Source of the DNA: UBA2336 sp965227265 | GTDB lineage: Bacteria > Bacteroidota > Bacteroidia > Cytophagales > Cyclobacteriaceae | Assembly: GCA_965227265.1 (NCBI GenBank) | Contig: OZ245738.1 | Span: forward strand, 1,612,001 to 1,676,000 | DNA length: 64,000 nucleotides | Direction: 5' to 3' | Part shown: one piece after another, positions 52,295 through 59,582 of the stretch | Layout of the letters: each line of letters opens with the position of its first letter | Numbering within the stretch: position 1 is the stretch's first letter | Notes under the pieces: model-generated | The model's database searches: none | What the model was told of the DNA's origin: nothing | The model's input: the letters and a program-made list of their open reading frames with translations, nothing else | Position numbers and translations under genes: made by a program

Positions 52295-53587
52295 ATGGCT
52301 AAGACCGTAGAATTAATAATCGAGGGCAAATCGTACACCCTGCCCGTAATCGAAGGAACTGAGAATGAATTGGCAATTGATATCAGTGATCTCCGCGACC
52401 AGACCGGGTATGTTACCATGGATATTGGTTACAAGAATACGGGAGCAACTAAGAGTGCCATTACATTTTTGGATGGTGAAACCGGAATTCTGCGGTACCG
52501 GGGCTACTCAATTGAAGAGTTGGCTGAAAAATCTACTTTTCTTGAAGTTTCATACCTGTTGATCTTTGGCGAGCTCCCAACACAGGAACAACTCAACAAA
52601 TTCACACACGATATCACAACACATACACTGGTTCATGAAGATGTGAAGAAGATCCTTGACGGATTTCCTTCTACAGCTCACCCAATGGGTGTTTTATCAT
52701 CTTTATTCTGCGCGCAGACTGCGTTCTATCCTGAGTCGTTAAACCCGAACAGACCTCCGGACGGAGTTTACCTGAGCATTGTTCGTTCGATGGCTAAAAT
52801 GCCAACGTTCGCGGCCTGGTCGTATAAAAACAATGTAGGTCATCCGGTTAACTATCCGGACAACTCACAGGATTACTGTGCCCGTTTCCTGAAAATGATG
52901 TTTGCGCTTCCGGCTGAACAATATGAAGTTGATCCGGTTGTAGCGGATGCACTTGATAAATTATTGATCCTGCATGCTGATCATGAGCAGAACTGCTCTA
53001 CATCAACCGTGCGGATTGTTGGCTCATCTAAAGCAAGCATCTACTCTTCTATCTCTGCTGGTATTAATGCACTTTGGGGACCACTACACGGTGGCGCAAA
53101 CCAGGAAGTAATTGTGATGCTGGAAAGCATTAAGAACGATGGCGGTAACATCGACAAGTGGATTGCCAAAGCAAAAGACAAAAACGATCCGTTCCGCCTG
53201 ATGGGTTTCGGACACCGTGTTTATAAGAACTTCGATCCACGCGCTAAGATCATCAAGAAAGCGGCTGACGATGTGCTGAAAAAGCTTGGCATCAACGATC
53301 CGGTATTGGAGATCGCGCAGAAGCTTGAAGAGATTGCCTTGAAAGATCCTTATTTCGTAGAGCGTAAGCTTTACCCTAACGTAGACTTCTATTCTGGTAT
53401 CATTTACCGTGCGTTGGGCATTCCGGTTGATATGTTCACTGTTATGTTCGCGATGGGTCGTCTACCAGGCTGGATCGCTCAGTGGAGAGAATTAAGAGCT
53501 AACAATGAGCCAATCGGCCGCCCGAGACAGATTTACACTGGCCCTAAGCTGAAGCCTTATACAACTATTGGAACCCGTAAAGCATAA
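52295..53587 (+). CDS. gltA: Citrate synthase
   Basis: This 430-residue enzyme condenses acetyl-CoA with oxaloacetate at the TCA cycle entry. The catalytic residues are visible as H265 (GPLHGGANQE), H307 (GFGHRVYKNFDPRA) and D364 (NVDFYSG), the same spacing as E. coli GltA. Length is typical. The N-terminal beta domain marks the hexameric, Gram-negative type. A 41-residue membrane peptide follows 3 bp later. Confidence 0.98.
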   Translation: MAKTVELIIEGKSYTLPVIEGTENELAIDISDLRDQTGYVTMDIGYKNTGATKSAITFLDGETGILRYRGYSIEELAEKSTFLEVSYLLIFGELPTQEQLNKFTHDITTHTLVHEDVKKILDGFPSTAHPMGVLSSLFCAQTAFYPESLNPNRPPDGVYLSIVRSMAKMPTFAAWSYKNNVGHPVNYPDNSQDYCARFLKMMFALPAEQYEVDPVVADALDKLLILHADHEQNCSTSTVRIVGSSKASIYSSISAGINALWGPLHGGANQEVIVMLESIKNDGGNIDKWIAKAKDKNDPFRLMGFGHRVYKNFDPRAKIIKKAADDVLKKLGINDPVLEIAQKLEEIALKDPYFVERKLYPNVDFYSGIIYRALGIPVDMFTVMFAMGRLPGWIAQWRELRANNEPIGRPRQIYTGPKLKPYTTIGTRKA

Positions 53588-53590
53588 CAT

Positions 53591-53716
53591 ATGAAAACAA
53601 AATTTAACGAGCGTTTTTGGAAAATTGCAATACCTCTGGCAGTTGTTTGGGGGGTGATTGTTATTGCTAAATCAGGCTATGCTTTTGGGCAGTGGCTTTT
53701 TGCAATGATTCATTAA
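53591..53716 (+). CDS. 41-residue single-TM membrane peptide
   Basis: This is a short frame below ordinary size cutoffs. It starts MKTKFNERFWKIAIPLAVVW, followed by a hydrophobic helix (GVIVIAKSGYAFGQWLFAMI). It starts 3 bp after the gltA stop and ends before a terminator hairpin, so it probably shares the gltA transcript. Function unknown. Confidence 0.6.
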   Translation: MKTKFNERFWKIAIPLAVVWGVIVIAKSGYAFGQWLFAMIH

Positions 53717-53739
53717 TCGATTTCAATCCAAAATTTACG

Positions 53740-53772
53740 AGGCTGAGAGTTCTACTTTCAGCCTTTCTTTTT
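53740..53772 (+). terminator. Intrinsic terminator of the gltA transcript
   Basis: The stem AGGCTGA/TCAGCCT (53740-53746 with 53758-53764) is followed by TTCTTTTT. Confidence 0.75.
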
Positions 53773-53782
53773 ATTATTGATC

Positions 53783-54046
53783 ATGGAACTTCAAGAACAA
53801 TTTGACAGCGCAGTAGCCCGCTCAAAAGAGCTTACTCAACGGCCAAGCAATCAGGAATTACTTGATCTATATGCTTTATTCAAGCAGTCATCGGAAGGTG
53901 ATGTGAGCGGTGATCGTCCGGGTGGGTTTGACTTCAAGGCTATTGCTAAGTACGATGCTTGGGCAGAGCGTAAAGGCAAATCGAAAGAAGATGCGATGAA
54001 GGATTACGTTGCCTTGATGGATAAGCTTTATCAGCAGTACAAATAA
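53783..54046 (+). CDS. Acyl-CoA-binding protein (ACBP)
   Basis: This 87-residue four-helix protein matches ACBP well: LLDLYALFKQSSEGDVSGDR, then RPGGFDFKAIAKYDAWAERK and GKSKEDAMKDYV. It buffers long-chain acyl-CoA in the cytoplasm. The ATG at 53783 is chosen over a TTG six bases upstream. It lies just after the gltA terminator and before an intergenic repeat. ACBP is mainly eukaryotic but occurs in some bacteria including Bacteroidota. Confidence 0.93.
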   Translation: MELQEQFDSAVARSKELTQRPSNQELLDLYALFKQSSEGDVSGDRPGGFDFKAIAKYDAWAERKGKSKEDAMKDYVALMDKLYQQYK

Positions 54047-54053
54047 TTTACAC

Positions 54054-54130
54054 CGTCATGTTGAGTGGCAGCGAAACATCCCCATGTAGAGTACTGAATT
54101 GGGGATTCTTCGCTTACGCTCAGAATGACG
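54054..54130. repeat. Intergenic palindromic element, family 2, copy 2
   Basis: The arms begin CGTCATGTTGAGTG (left) and end CTCAGAATGACG (right), around a centre containing TAGAGTACT. Reverse-complemented, it matches the element at 48806-48900 through both the arm and the centre. It lies between two same-strand genes, ACBP and rsmE, ending 10 bp before the rsmE start. Confidence 0.85.
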
Positions 54131-54140
54131 TTTTCAAAAA

Positions 54141-54842
54141 ATGAAAAACCTTTTCTACCAAACTGGCATTCAATACGGATCACATTTTCTTGATCCGGAA
54201 GAATCGAGGCATGCGACAAAAGTGTTGCGTAGAAAGGCTGGCGATACAATTCATATTACAGACGGGAAAGGCACACTTTATACGTGTAAGATCACGGATG
54301 CCCGGCCGGATAAATGCGCTTTTGTACTTGAAAGCTCGGAGGTTGAAAAGAAAAAAGACTTCACCATTCACATTGCCATCGCTCCCACTAAAAATCCTGA
54401 TCGTACCGAATGGTTTGTTGAAAAAGCTATTGAAATTGGATTGGATGAAATCACATTTCTGGATTGCGATAACTCGGAACGCACTTCTATTAAGCTTGAG
54501 CGAATCGAAAAGCTTGCAATCAGCGCTATGAAACAGTCGCTTAAGTTTTCGTTACCTAAAATACATCTAATCAGGCCGTTACAAGAGTTTATCAAACTGT
54601 CGAATTCAAGCAAAAAATTCATTGCATACGTTGATCAGGCCAATCCGGACGAGCTTTCTAAGGTTGCTAAAGCCAAAGAGAACTACACAATATTGATTGG
54701 CCCGGAGGGGGACTTTTCTCCTGCCGAGCTTGAGCTCGCGATTAAAAATGGATATCAAAAAGTAGCGCTTGGCCCTTCCCGGCTGCGTACAGAAACGGCC
54801 GGAATTGTCGCTTGCCATACCCTCAACTTGATTAACTTGTAG
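54141..54842 (+). CDS. rsmE: 16S rRNA (uracil1498-N3)-methyltransferase
   Basis: This 233-residue SPOUT-class methyltransferase modifies the 30S decoding region. It has an N-terminal PUA-like part (HFLDPEESRHATKVLRRKAG) and a SAM-binding knot with GPEGDFS (187-193) and LGPSRLRTETA (210-220). One base separates its stop from the next gene's start. An intergenic repeat lies directly upstream. Confidence 0.96.
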   Translation: MKNLFYQTGIQYGSHFLDPEESRHATKVLRRKAGDTIHITDGKGTLYTCKITDARPDKCAFVLESSEVEKKKDFTIHIAIAPTKNPDRTEWFVEKAIEIGLDEITFLDCDNSERTSIKLERIEKLAISAMKQSLKFSLPKIHLIRPLQEFIKLSNSSKKFIAYVDQANPDELSKVAKAKENYTILIGPEGDFSPAELELAIKNGYQKVALGPSRLRTETAGIVACHTLNLINL

Positions 54843-54843
54843 C

Positions 54844-56073
54844 ATGCTGAATTACATCTGGATCGGGTTCTTTCTGATTGCGTTTGTCGTGGCGTTGATC
54901 AAGCTCGTTGTATTCCAGGATACGACCGTGTTTCCGAAAATGATGGAAGCTACGTTTGAGATGGCGAAGACAGGCTTCACACTTTCGATTGGATTAACAG
55001 GCGTCATGACGCTTTGGTTGGGATTAATGAAGATTGGTGAACGCGGTGGAATGATTACGATTATATCACGGTTATTTGGTCCCTTCTTTGCGCGCTTGTT
55101 TCCGGAAGTCCCAAAAGATCATCCCGCGAACGGAGCGATCATTATGAATTTCAGCGCTAACATTCTTGGCCTTGATAATGCCGCAACTCCCCTTGGTCTG
55201 AAAGCCATGAAAGAGCTTCAGGAGATCAATCCAAATAAAGAAGTTGCTTCGAATGCCCAGATCATGTTCCTGGTGCTAAATGCTTCGGGATTAACGATTA
55301 TTCCGATCGCCATTATAGCTGATCGCGTTACGATGGGCTCTGCCAATCCAACCAGTATTTTCATTCCAATATTAATCGCGCATTCTTGTGCTACCCTTGC
55401 CGGATTGATTTACGTATCCATTCGGCAGAAAATAAATTTGCTCGAGCCAGTGATGTTGGCCTATCTGGTTGGTATGACAGCCATTATTGGATTGGGAGTA
55501 TATTATTTTGCCGGACTATCTCAGGAGGATTTACAAGCACAATCATTACTCATGACTAGCTTGATTATCATCAGTCTGATCATTGGATTTATCTCAATGG
55601 GCGTTTATAAGAAGATTCCAATTTTTGAAACGTTTATCGAAGGTGCTAAAGAAGGGTTTGAAACTGCTATTAAGATCATTCCCTATCTAGTAGGTATTCT
55701 TGTTGCAATTGGAGTTTTTCGCGAATCTGGGACACTTAACTATTTAACCGATGGAATCGGCTGGTGTCTTGCTGCAGTAGGTGTTAACACGGACTTCGTC
55801 CCTGCATTACCTGTTGCGTTCTTAAAGCCTATGAGCGGACAAGGTGCAAGAGGTATGATGGTTGAAATCTCGAAAGTTTACGGAGTGGATTCTTTCGTTG
55901 GAAATATGGGCGCAATCTTTCGCGGTGCAGCGGAAACCACATTCTATATTATGGCGTTATACTTCGGCTCCGTTAACATCCGCAAAACGCGGTATGCCGT
56001 TCAAGGCGCTTTAATTGCTGATCTGTTTGGAATACTAGCAGGAATATTTGCCGGGTATTTGTTCTTTCATTAA
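54844..56073 (+). CDS. SpmA-SpmB-like fused nucleoside-recognition (Gate-domain) membrane protein
   Basis: This 409-residue membrane protein carries two Gate-type modules. The first half resembles SpmA (TGFTLSIGLTGVMTLWLGLM, MNFSANILGLDNAATPLGLK). The second half resembles SpmB (FIEGAKEGFETAIKIIPYLV, PVAFLKPMSGQGARGMM). In endospore formers these are two proteins; Bacteroidota carry a fused form. Its role here is unknown, perhaps transport of nucleosides or other small molecules. It follows rsmE with a single-base gap. Confidence 0.88.
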   Translation: MLNYIWIGFFLIAFVVALIKLVVFQDTTVFPKMMEATFEMAKTGFTLSIGLTGVMTLWLGLMKIGERGGMITIISRLFGPFFARLFPEVPKDHPANGAIIMNFSANILGLDNAATPLGLKAMKELQEINPNKEVASNAQIMFLVLNASGLTIIPIAIIADRVTMGSANPTSIFIPILIAHSCATLAGLIYVSIRQKINLLEPVMLAYLVGMTAIIGLGVYYFAGLSQEDLQAQSLLMTSLIIISLIIGFISMGVYKKIPIFETFIEGAKEGFETAIKIIPYLVGILVAIGVFRESGTLNYLTDGIGWCLAAVGVNTDFVPALPVAFLKPMSGQGARGMMVEISKVYGVDSFVGNMGAIFRGAAETTFYIMALYFGSVNIRKTRYAVQGALIADLFGILAGIFAGYLFFH

Positions 56074-56077
56074 TAGA

Positions 56078-56150
56078 TCGTCATTTCGAGCGAGTTCACA
56101 CCTGCCTGCCTTCGACTACGCTCAGGCTGACGGCAGGCTCTAAGTGACGA
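56078..56150. repeat. Intergenic palindromic element with nested inverted repeats, family 3
   Basis: The outer ends TCGTCA (56078-56083) and TGACGA (56145-56150) flank an inner pair GCCTGCC/GGCAGGC (56104-56110 with 56132-56138). The internal TTCGACTACGCTCAGG resembles widespread Bacteroidota repeats. It lies between convergent genes, and the hairpin could also act as a transcription stop. Confidence 0.75.
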
Positions 56151-56162
56151 GAAGGAAATTGT

Positions 56163-57962
56163 CTACTTCATTACCTTCCCGTTCTTATCAACCTTTACAC
56201 TCGCACCTCCGCCTGATTTCACAATCAGCTCACCGGTATTGGGCATGAAATTGATCTCGGTTGGGATGAAATCAAAGGTGAAATTATTGCTCCAGGATAA
56301 GCCATCGGATTTATAAATCTTCGCTACGGTTGCAGGATACTTGCCCGCTTTATCCTTGCGTTCGAGGTAAATCAACGCAAAGAAAATCTGCGAGTTAGGG
56401 TCTGCTGTTATATACGAATGGATAACCGGTAATCGCTTTTCACGCAAGCTGACTTTGTCAATTGGAAAAGTGACTTTGATATCAGGCTTATGCGTAGCCG
56501 GGATGTTATAAAAATAACCCGTTCCCGAAACTGAGTCCGCAAAAGCAATTCCTGTCGTATATTTATCCTGTGTCACAACCAAAGGACGAAATTTGTTCTT
56601 GCCCTTAACGTGATCCATAAACAATGGAATGGAATCTGCGCCATTTACTAACCAGTTCATTGCCTCATTACGAAAAGCAAGTTCAGCATCCTTCATGGAT
56701 TTTTCACGCGCAATGTGATCTTTCATGCTATGCGTGTAACTTTTAAGGATATCACCTTTGGTAAAGGTGCTGTTTACAAAATGCTGATAGTTAATAATAT
56801 CTTCATCCAGGTTTCGGGCAGATAGCTTTGCGGAAGCACTATCCGCACGGTTCAGGTATTTTAATTCTTCCTTCACAGCATTCAAACGTACATGAACATC
56901 GTCAGATGTGTGGACCTTCTTGTTTTCAATCAACGTTGATTTGTATTCTAAATCTGCAATTTTCAACGCAAATATGTCCAGTGGAAGTGGTGACGCATCA
57001 AATTTCTTCAGCTGATCGCTCAGCATACCGGCAGCAAGCTTGGTAAGATCACTTTTAACGGATACAGAATCAGTCTCAAGCTTGGTCTTAAGCTTATTGA
57101 TTTCCATATCGAACTTAACCAGATTATCCTGAACAGGCTTTACTTCCTTTTGGATGACATTAAGTGCTTCATTCGCAAAGGTTTTATAGTCCCAAACCTT
57201 CACATCGTCTTTATAAAAATCTGTCATCTCCTTACCATCGGCTTTAAAATTATCGATGTCGCGCAGTGTCCATTTCTGGTTGTATTTTGTCTTACCGTAA
57301 TTGCTTAAGCTGATCTTATAGTTTTCAAATGCTTTCGTACAGGAATCAAACCGATTAAAAAGATTGGAAAGATCTTTTATTGTAGATTCATCGGCACGCA
57401 AGTGGAGCTCACGAAAGGCGGGGTATGCTTCCTGAATGATTAAGAATAAGTCTTGTGACTTTTTATAAAGATTTTCGGCATTTGTGAAATAATACTTCAC
57501 CATTTTAATCTTGTCGATTTGCTCTTTTAAAGCGGTAATCCGTTTTTCAATATCAAACTGAACGTAGTCGAGCTTTACCCCAAATTCTCCGGTGCTCAGG
57601 TCACGCTTATTATAGCTTTCGTAGTATTCCTTGTTTTTACGAAGCTCTTTATCGGTTAACAGCTTTAATGCTTTATCGTAATACAGAATCGCAGAATCCA
57701 TGTGCTGAATCGCTTTATCTGTTTGGATCAGAATATCATCGCTTGCAATCTTATCCTGATAGATCGTACCCATGAATAAATACGCATTAGAATTATCAAT
57801 ATTCTCTTTGAGATATGTTTTCAGGAATGGCTCAGCCTGCTCGTATTGCTTGGTGCTGAGGAGCGCATAAATATCTTTATACTTTACTTTTTGCGCTGCG
57901 GCCGGAACGGTAAGTGCAAGCAAAAACAGCAAGAAAATGAGGGTAAACCGCGATTTAGGCAT
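56163..57962 (-). CDS. Exported TPR-like protein, unknown function
   Basis: From the ATG at 57962 this is about 599 residues with a signal peptide (LIFLLFLLALTVPAAAQ). It has helical TPR-like repeats at the N-terminus (YALLSTKQYEQAEPFLKTYL), long coiled-coil-like helices, and a beta-rich C-terminus (about 460-599: TTGIAFADSVSGTGYFYNI, FTFDFIPTEINFM). An ATG at 58022 would add 20 residues ahead of the signal. It is 81 bp downstream of coaX on the same strand. Function unknown. Confidence 0.75.
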   Translation of the reverse strand: MPKSRFTLIFLLFLLALTVPAAAQKVKYKDIYALLSTKQYEQAEPFLKTYLKENIDNSNAYLFMGTIYQDKIASDDILIQTDKAIQHMDSAILYYDKALKLLTDKELRKNKEYYESYNKRDLSTGEFGVKLDYVQFDIEKRITALKEQIDKIKMVKYYFTNAENLYKKSQDLFLIIQEAYPAFRELHLRADESTIKDLSNLFNRFDSCTKAFENYKISLSNYGKTKYNQKWTLRDIDNFKADGKEMTDFYKDDVKVWDYKTFANEALNVIQKEVKPVQDNLVKFDMEINKLKTKLETDSVSVKSDLTKLAAGMLSDQLKKFDASPLPLDIFALKIADLEYKSTLIENKKVHTSDDVHVRLNAVKEELKYLNRADSASAKLSARNLDEDIINYQHFVNSTFTKGDILKSYTHSMKDHIAREKSMKDAELAFRNEAMNWLVNGADSIPLFMDHVKGKNKFRPLVVTQDKYTTGIAFADSVSGTGYFYNIPATHKPDIKVTFPIDKVSLREKRLPVIHSYITADPNSQIFFALIYLERKDKAGKYPATVAKIYKSDGLSWSNNFTFDFIPTEINFMPNTGELIVKSGGGASVKVDKNGKVMK

Positions 57963-58043
57963 TGTTTTAGGTAGATAACCTTGCAAAATAATTAAAAAAT
58001 GCTTTTCACTGAAATGATTCAATTACCAGGCCAAAGTAACCAG

Positions 58044-58811
58044 TTAGAGACCAAGCTCACCGATCAGCCGTAGACCATCTAATGTAAGATTCTTATCTAC
58101 TTCGGTAAACTGATCTTTAACGGAAGTAATGATGGATGAGAGTCCACCCGTAGCGATGGTGGCACAGGCTGGATCATTCAGCTCAGATTTTATTCGTTTG
58201 ATCATTGAGGTTACAAGGCCTTCATATCCAATTAAAATTCCAGCCTGAATAGCATGAACCGTATTCTTTCCTAATACAGAGGTTGGTAGCTCAAGCGGAA
58301 CATCGAAAAGCTTCGCTGTATTTTGTGAGAGTGAGCGGATGGCAGTTTTTAATCCAGGTGCGATCGCTACGCCAATAATTTTTCCTTTTGAATCAAGCGT
58401 GGTAAATGTTAATGCTGTCCCAAAGTCTACCACAATACAATTTGATTTGAATCGCGTGTAAGCCGCTAATGCGTTGGATACAAGGTCTGACCCAATCTCA
58501 TACGGATTCAGGACTCCAATCGGCAGCTTTGCATATACTTCTGGCCCTAACACAATCGGGCGCTTTTCAAACAGAGTTTCAACAACGTTGATTATTCTAT
58601 CGGTTAAGTCGGGCACTACGCTGCTGATTACAATCTTCTGAACATCTTCTGTTTGTAGTCCGGCTTCAAAGAAAAATTCACGAAGCTTAATGCCATAAAA
58701 TAATTCTGGATGATTTAAGGCAGATGACAATCGCCAGATATGCGCCCATTTATTCTCCCGGTACAAGCCAAGCGTTACATCCGTATTGCCAATGTCAGCT
58801 GCGAGCATCAT
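58044..58811 (-). CDS. coaX: Type III pantothenate kinase
   Basis: This 255-residue kinase makes 4'-phosphopantothenate at the first step of CoA synthesis. The signature DIGNTDVTLGLY is at the N-terminus, DFGTALTFTTLDSKG is at about 125-139 and IGVAIAPGLKTA follows. The type III enzyme is CoA-insensitive and needs a monovalent cation. Its ATG overlaps the sirtuin stop codon (58808-58811), so the two are translationally coupled. Confidence 0.97.
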   Translation of the reverse strand: MMLAADIGNTDVTLGLYRENKWAHIWRLSSALNHPELFYGIKLREFFFEAGLQTEDVQKIVISSVVPDLTDRIINVVETLFEKRPIVLGPEVYAKLPIGVLNPYEIGSDLVSNALAAYTRFKSNCIVVDFGTALTFTTLDSKGKIIGVAIAPGLKTAIRSLSQNTAKLFDVPLELPTSVLGKNTVHAIQAGILIGYEGLVTSMIKRIKSELNDPACATIATGGLSSIITSVKDQFTEVDKNLTLDGLRLIGELGL

Positions 58812-59497
58812 AGTTCAGTGAGCTTTTGTTTTACCATTTCCATGCCAATGCTGGCCTTCTCTGCAATCATAGTTATATACGGAATTGATCCAACATCCGG
58901 AAGATTAGGATCAACTACAAACTTAGGGACTTCACGTCTTACATAATGAATCAAACCGGCTGCGGGATAAACGACCAGTGAAGTTCCAATCACTAGAAAA
59001 AAATCAGCATCAGAAGCAATTCGTGAAGCCACCTCAATCATCGGAACCATTTCGCCAAACCAAACAATGTTTGGACGGAGCTGTGAACCGCGTTCGCATG
59101 TATCGCCAAGCTTTAATTCCCCACCTTCGATAGCATAGATGAGATGTTCATCCAATGAACTTCGGGATTCGAACAAGCTTCCATGAAGATGAATTACGTT
59201 TGTTGAGCCGGCACGTTCATGAAGGTCATCAACATTTTGTGTGATCACTGTAACGTCAAACTCATCTTCAAGCTCTTTGAGAATTTCATGCCCACGATTG
59301 GGCTTAACGCCAAGCGCTTGCTTTCTGCGTTGATTGTAGAAGTCTAAAACAAGCTTGGGATTTTTTCGCCAACCTTCAGGTGTAGCAACATCTTCGACTT
59401 TATGCCCTTCCCATAAGCCACCCGAGTCGCGAAACGTTGCGATTCCGCTTTCGGCACTAATGCCGGCACCTGTAAGGACAACCAGTTTCTTCTTCAT
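58808..59497 (-). CDS. Class III-type sirtuin (NAD+-dependent protein deacylase)
   Basis: This 229-residue sirtuin has the NAD motifs TGAGISAESGIATFRD, TQNVDDLHERAG, HLHGS with the catalytic H105, and GTSLVVYPAA. Y54 and R57 (FYNQRRKQ) match the Tyr/Arg pair that confers desuccinylase/demalonylase activity. The zinc site is degenerate: only C134 is present where four Cys are usual (ESRSSLDEHL...GDTCERGSQ). It overlaps coaX by 4 bp, linking deacylation to CoA supply. Confidence 0.93.
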   Translation of the reverse strand: MKKKLVVLTGAGISAESGIATFRDSGGLWEGHKVEDVATPEGWRKNPKLVLDFYNQRRKQALGVKPNRGHEILKELEDEFDVTVITQNVDDLHERAGSTNVIHLHGSLFESRSSLDEHLIYAIEGGELKLGDTCERGSQLRPNIVWFGEMVPMIEVASRIASDADFFLVIGTSLVVYPAAGLIHYVRREVPKFVVDPNLPDVGSIPYITMIAEKASIGMEMVKQKLTEL

Positions 59498-59534
59498 TCG
59501 AACGAAGTTAGTTGAAGCGTTTGAAAAGTTATCA

Positions 59535-59580
59535 GTTAATAGTTATCCGTGAAATCAACTATTAACGGATAACTATTAAC
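59535..59580. terminator. Perfect 16-bp inverted repeat downstream of topA
   Basis: GTTAATAGTTATCCGT (59535-59550) and its exact complement ACGGATAACTATTAAC (59565-59580) are separated by 14 bp and lie in the 85-bp gap between topA and the sirtuin gene. On the minus strand the hairpin is followed by TGATAACTTTTC, so it may terminate topA. Confidence 0.6.
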
Positions 59581-59582
59581 TA

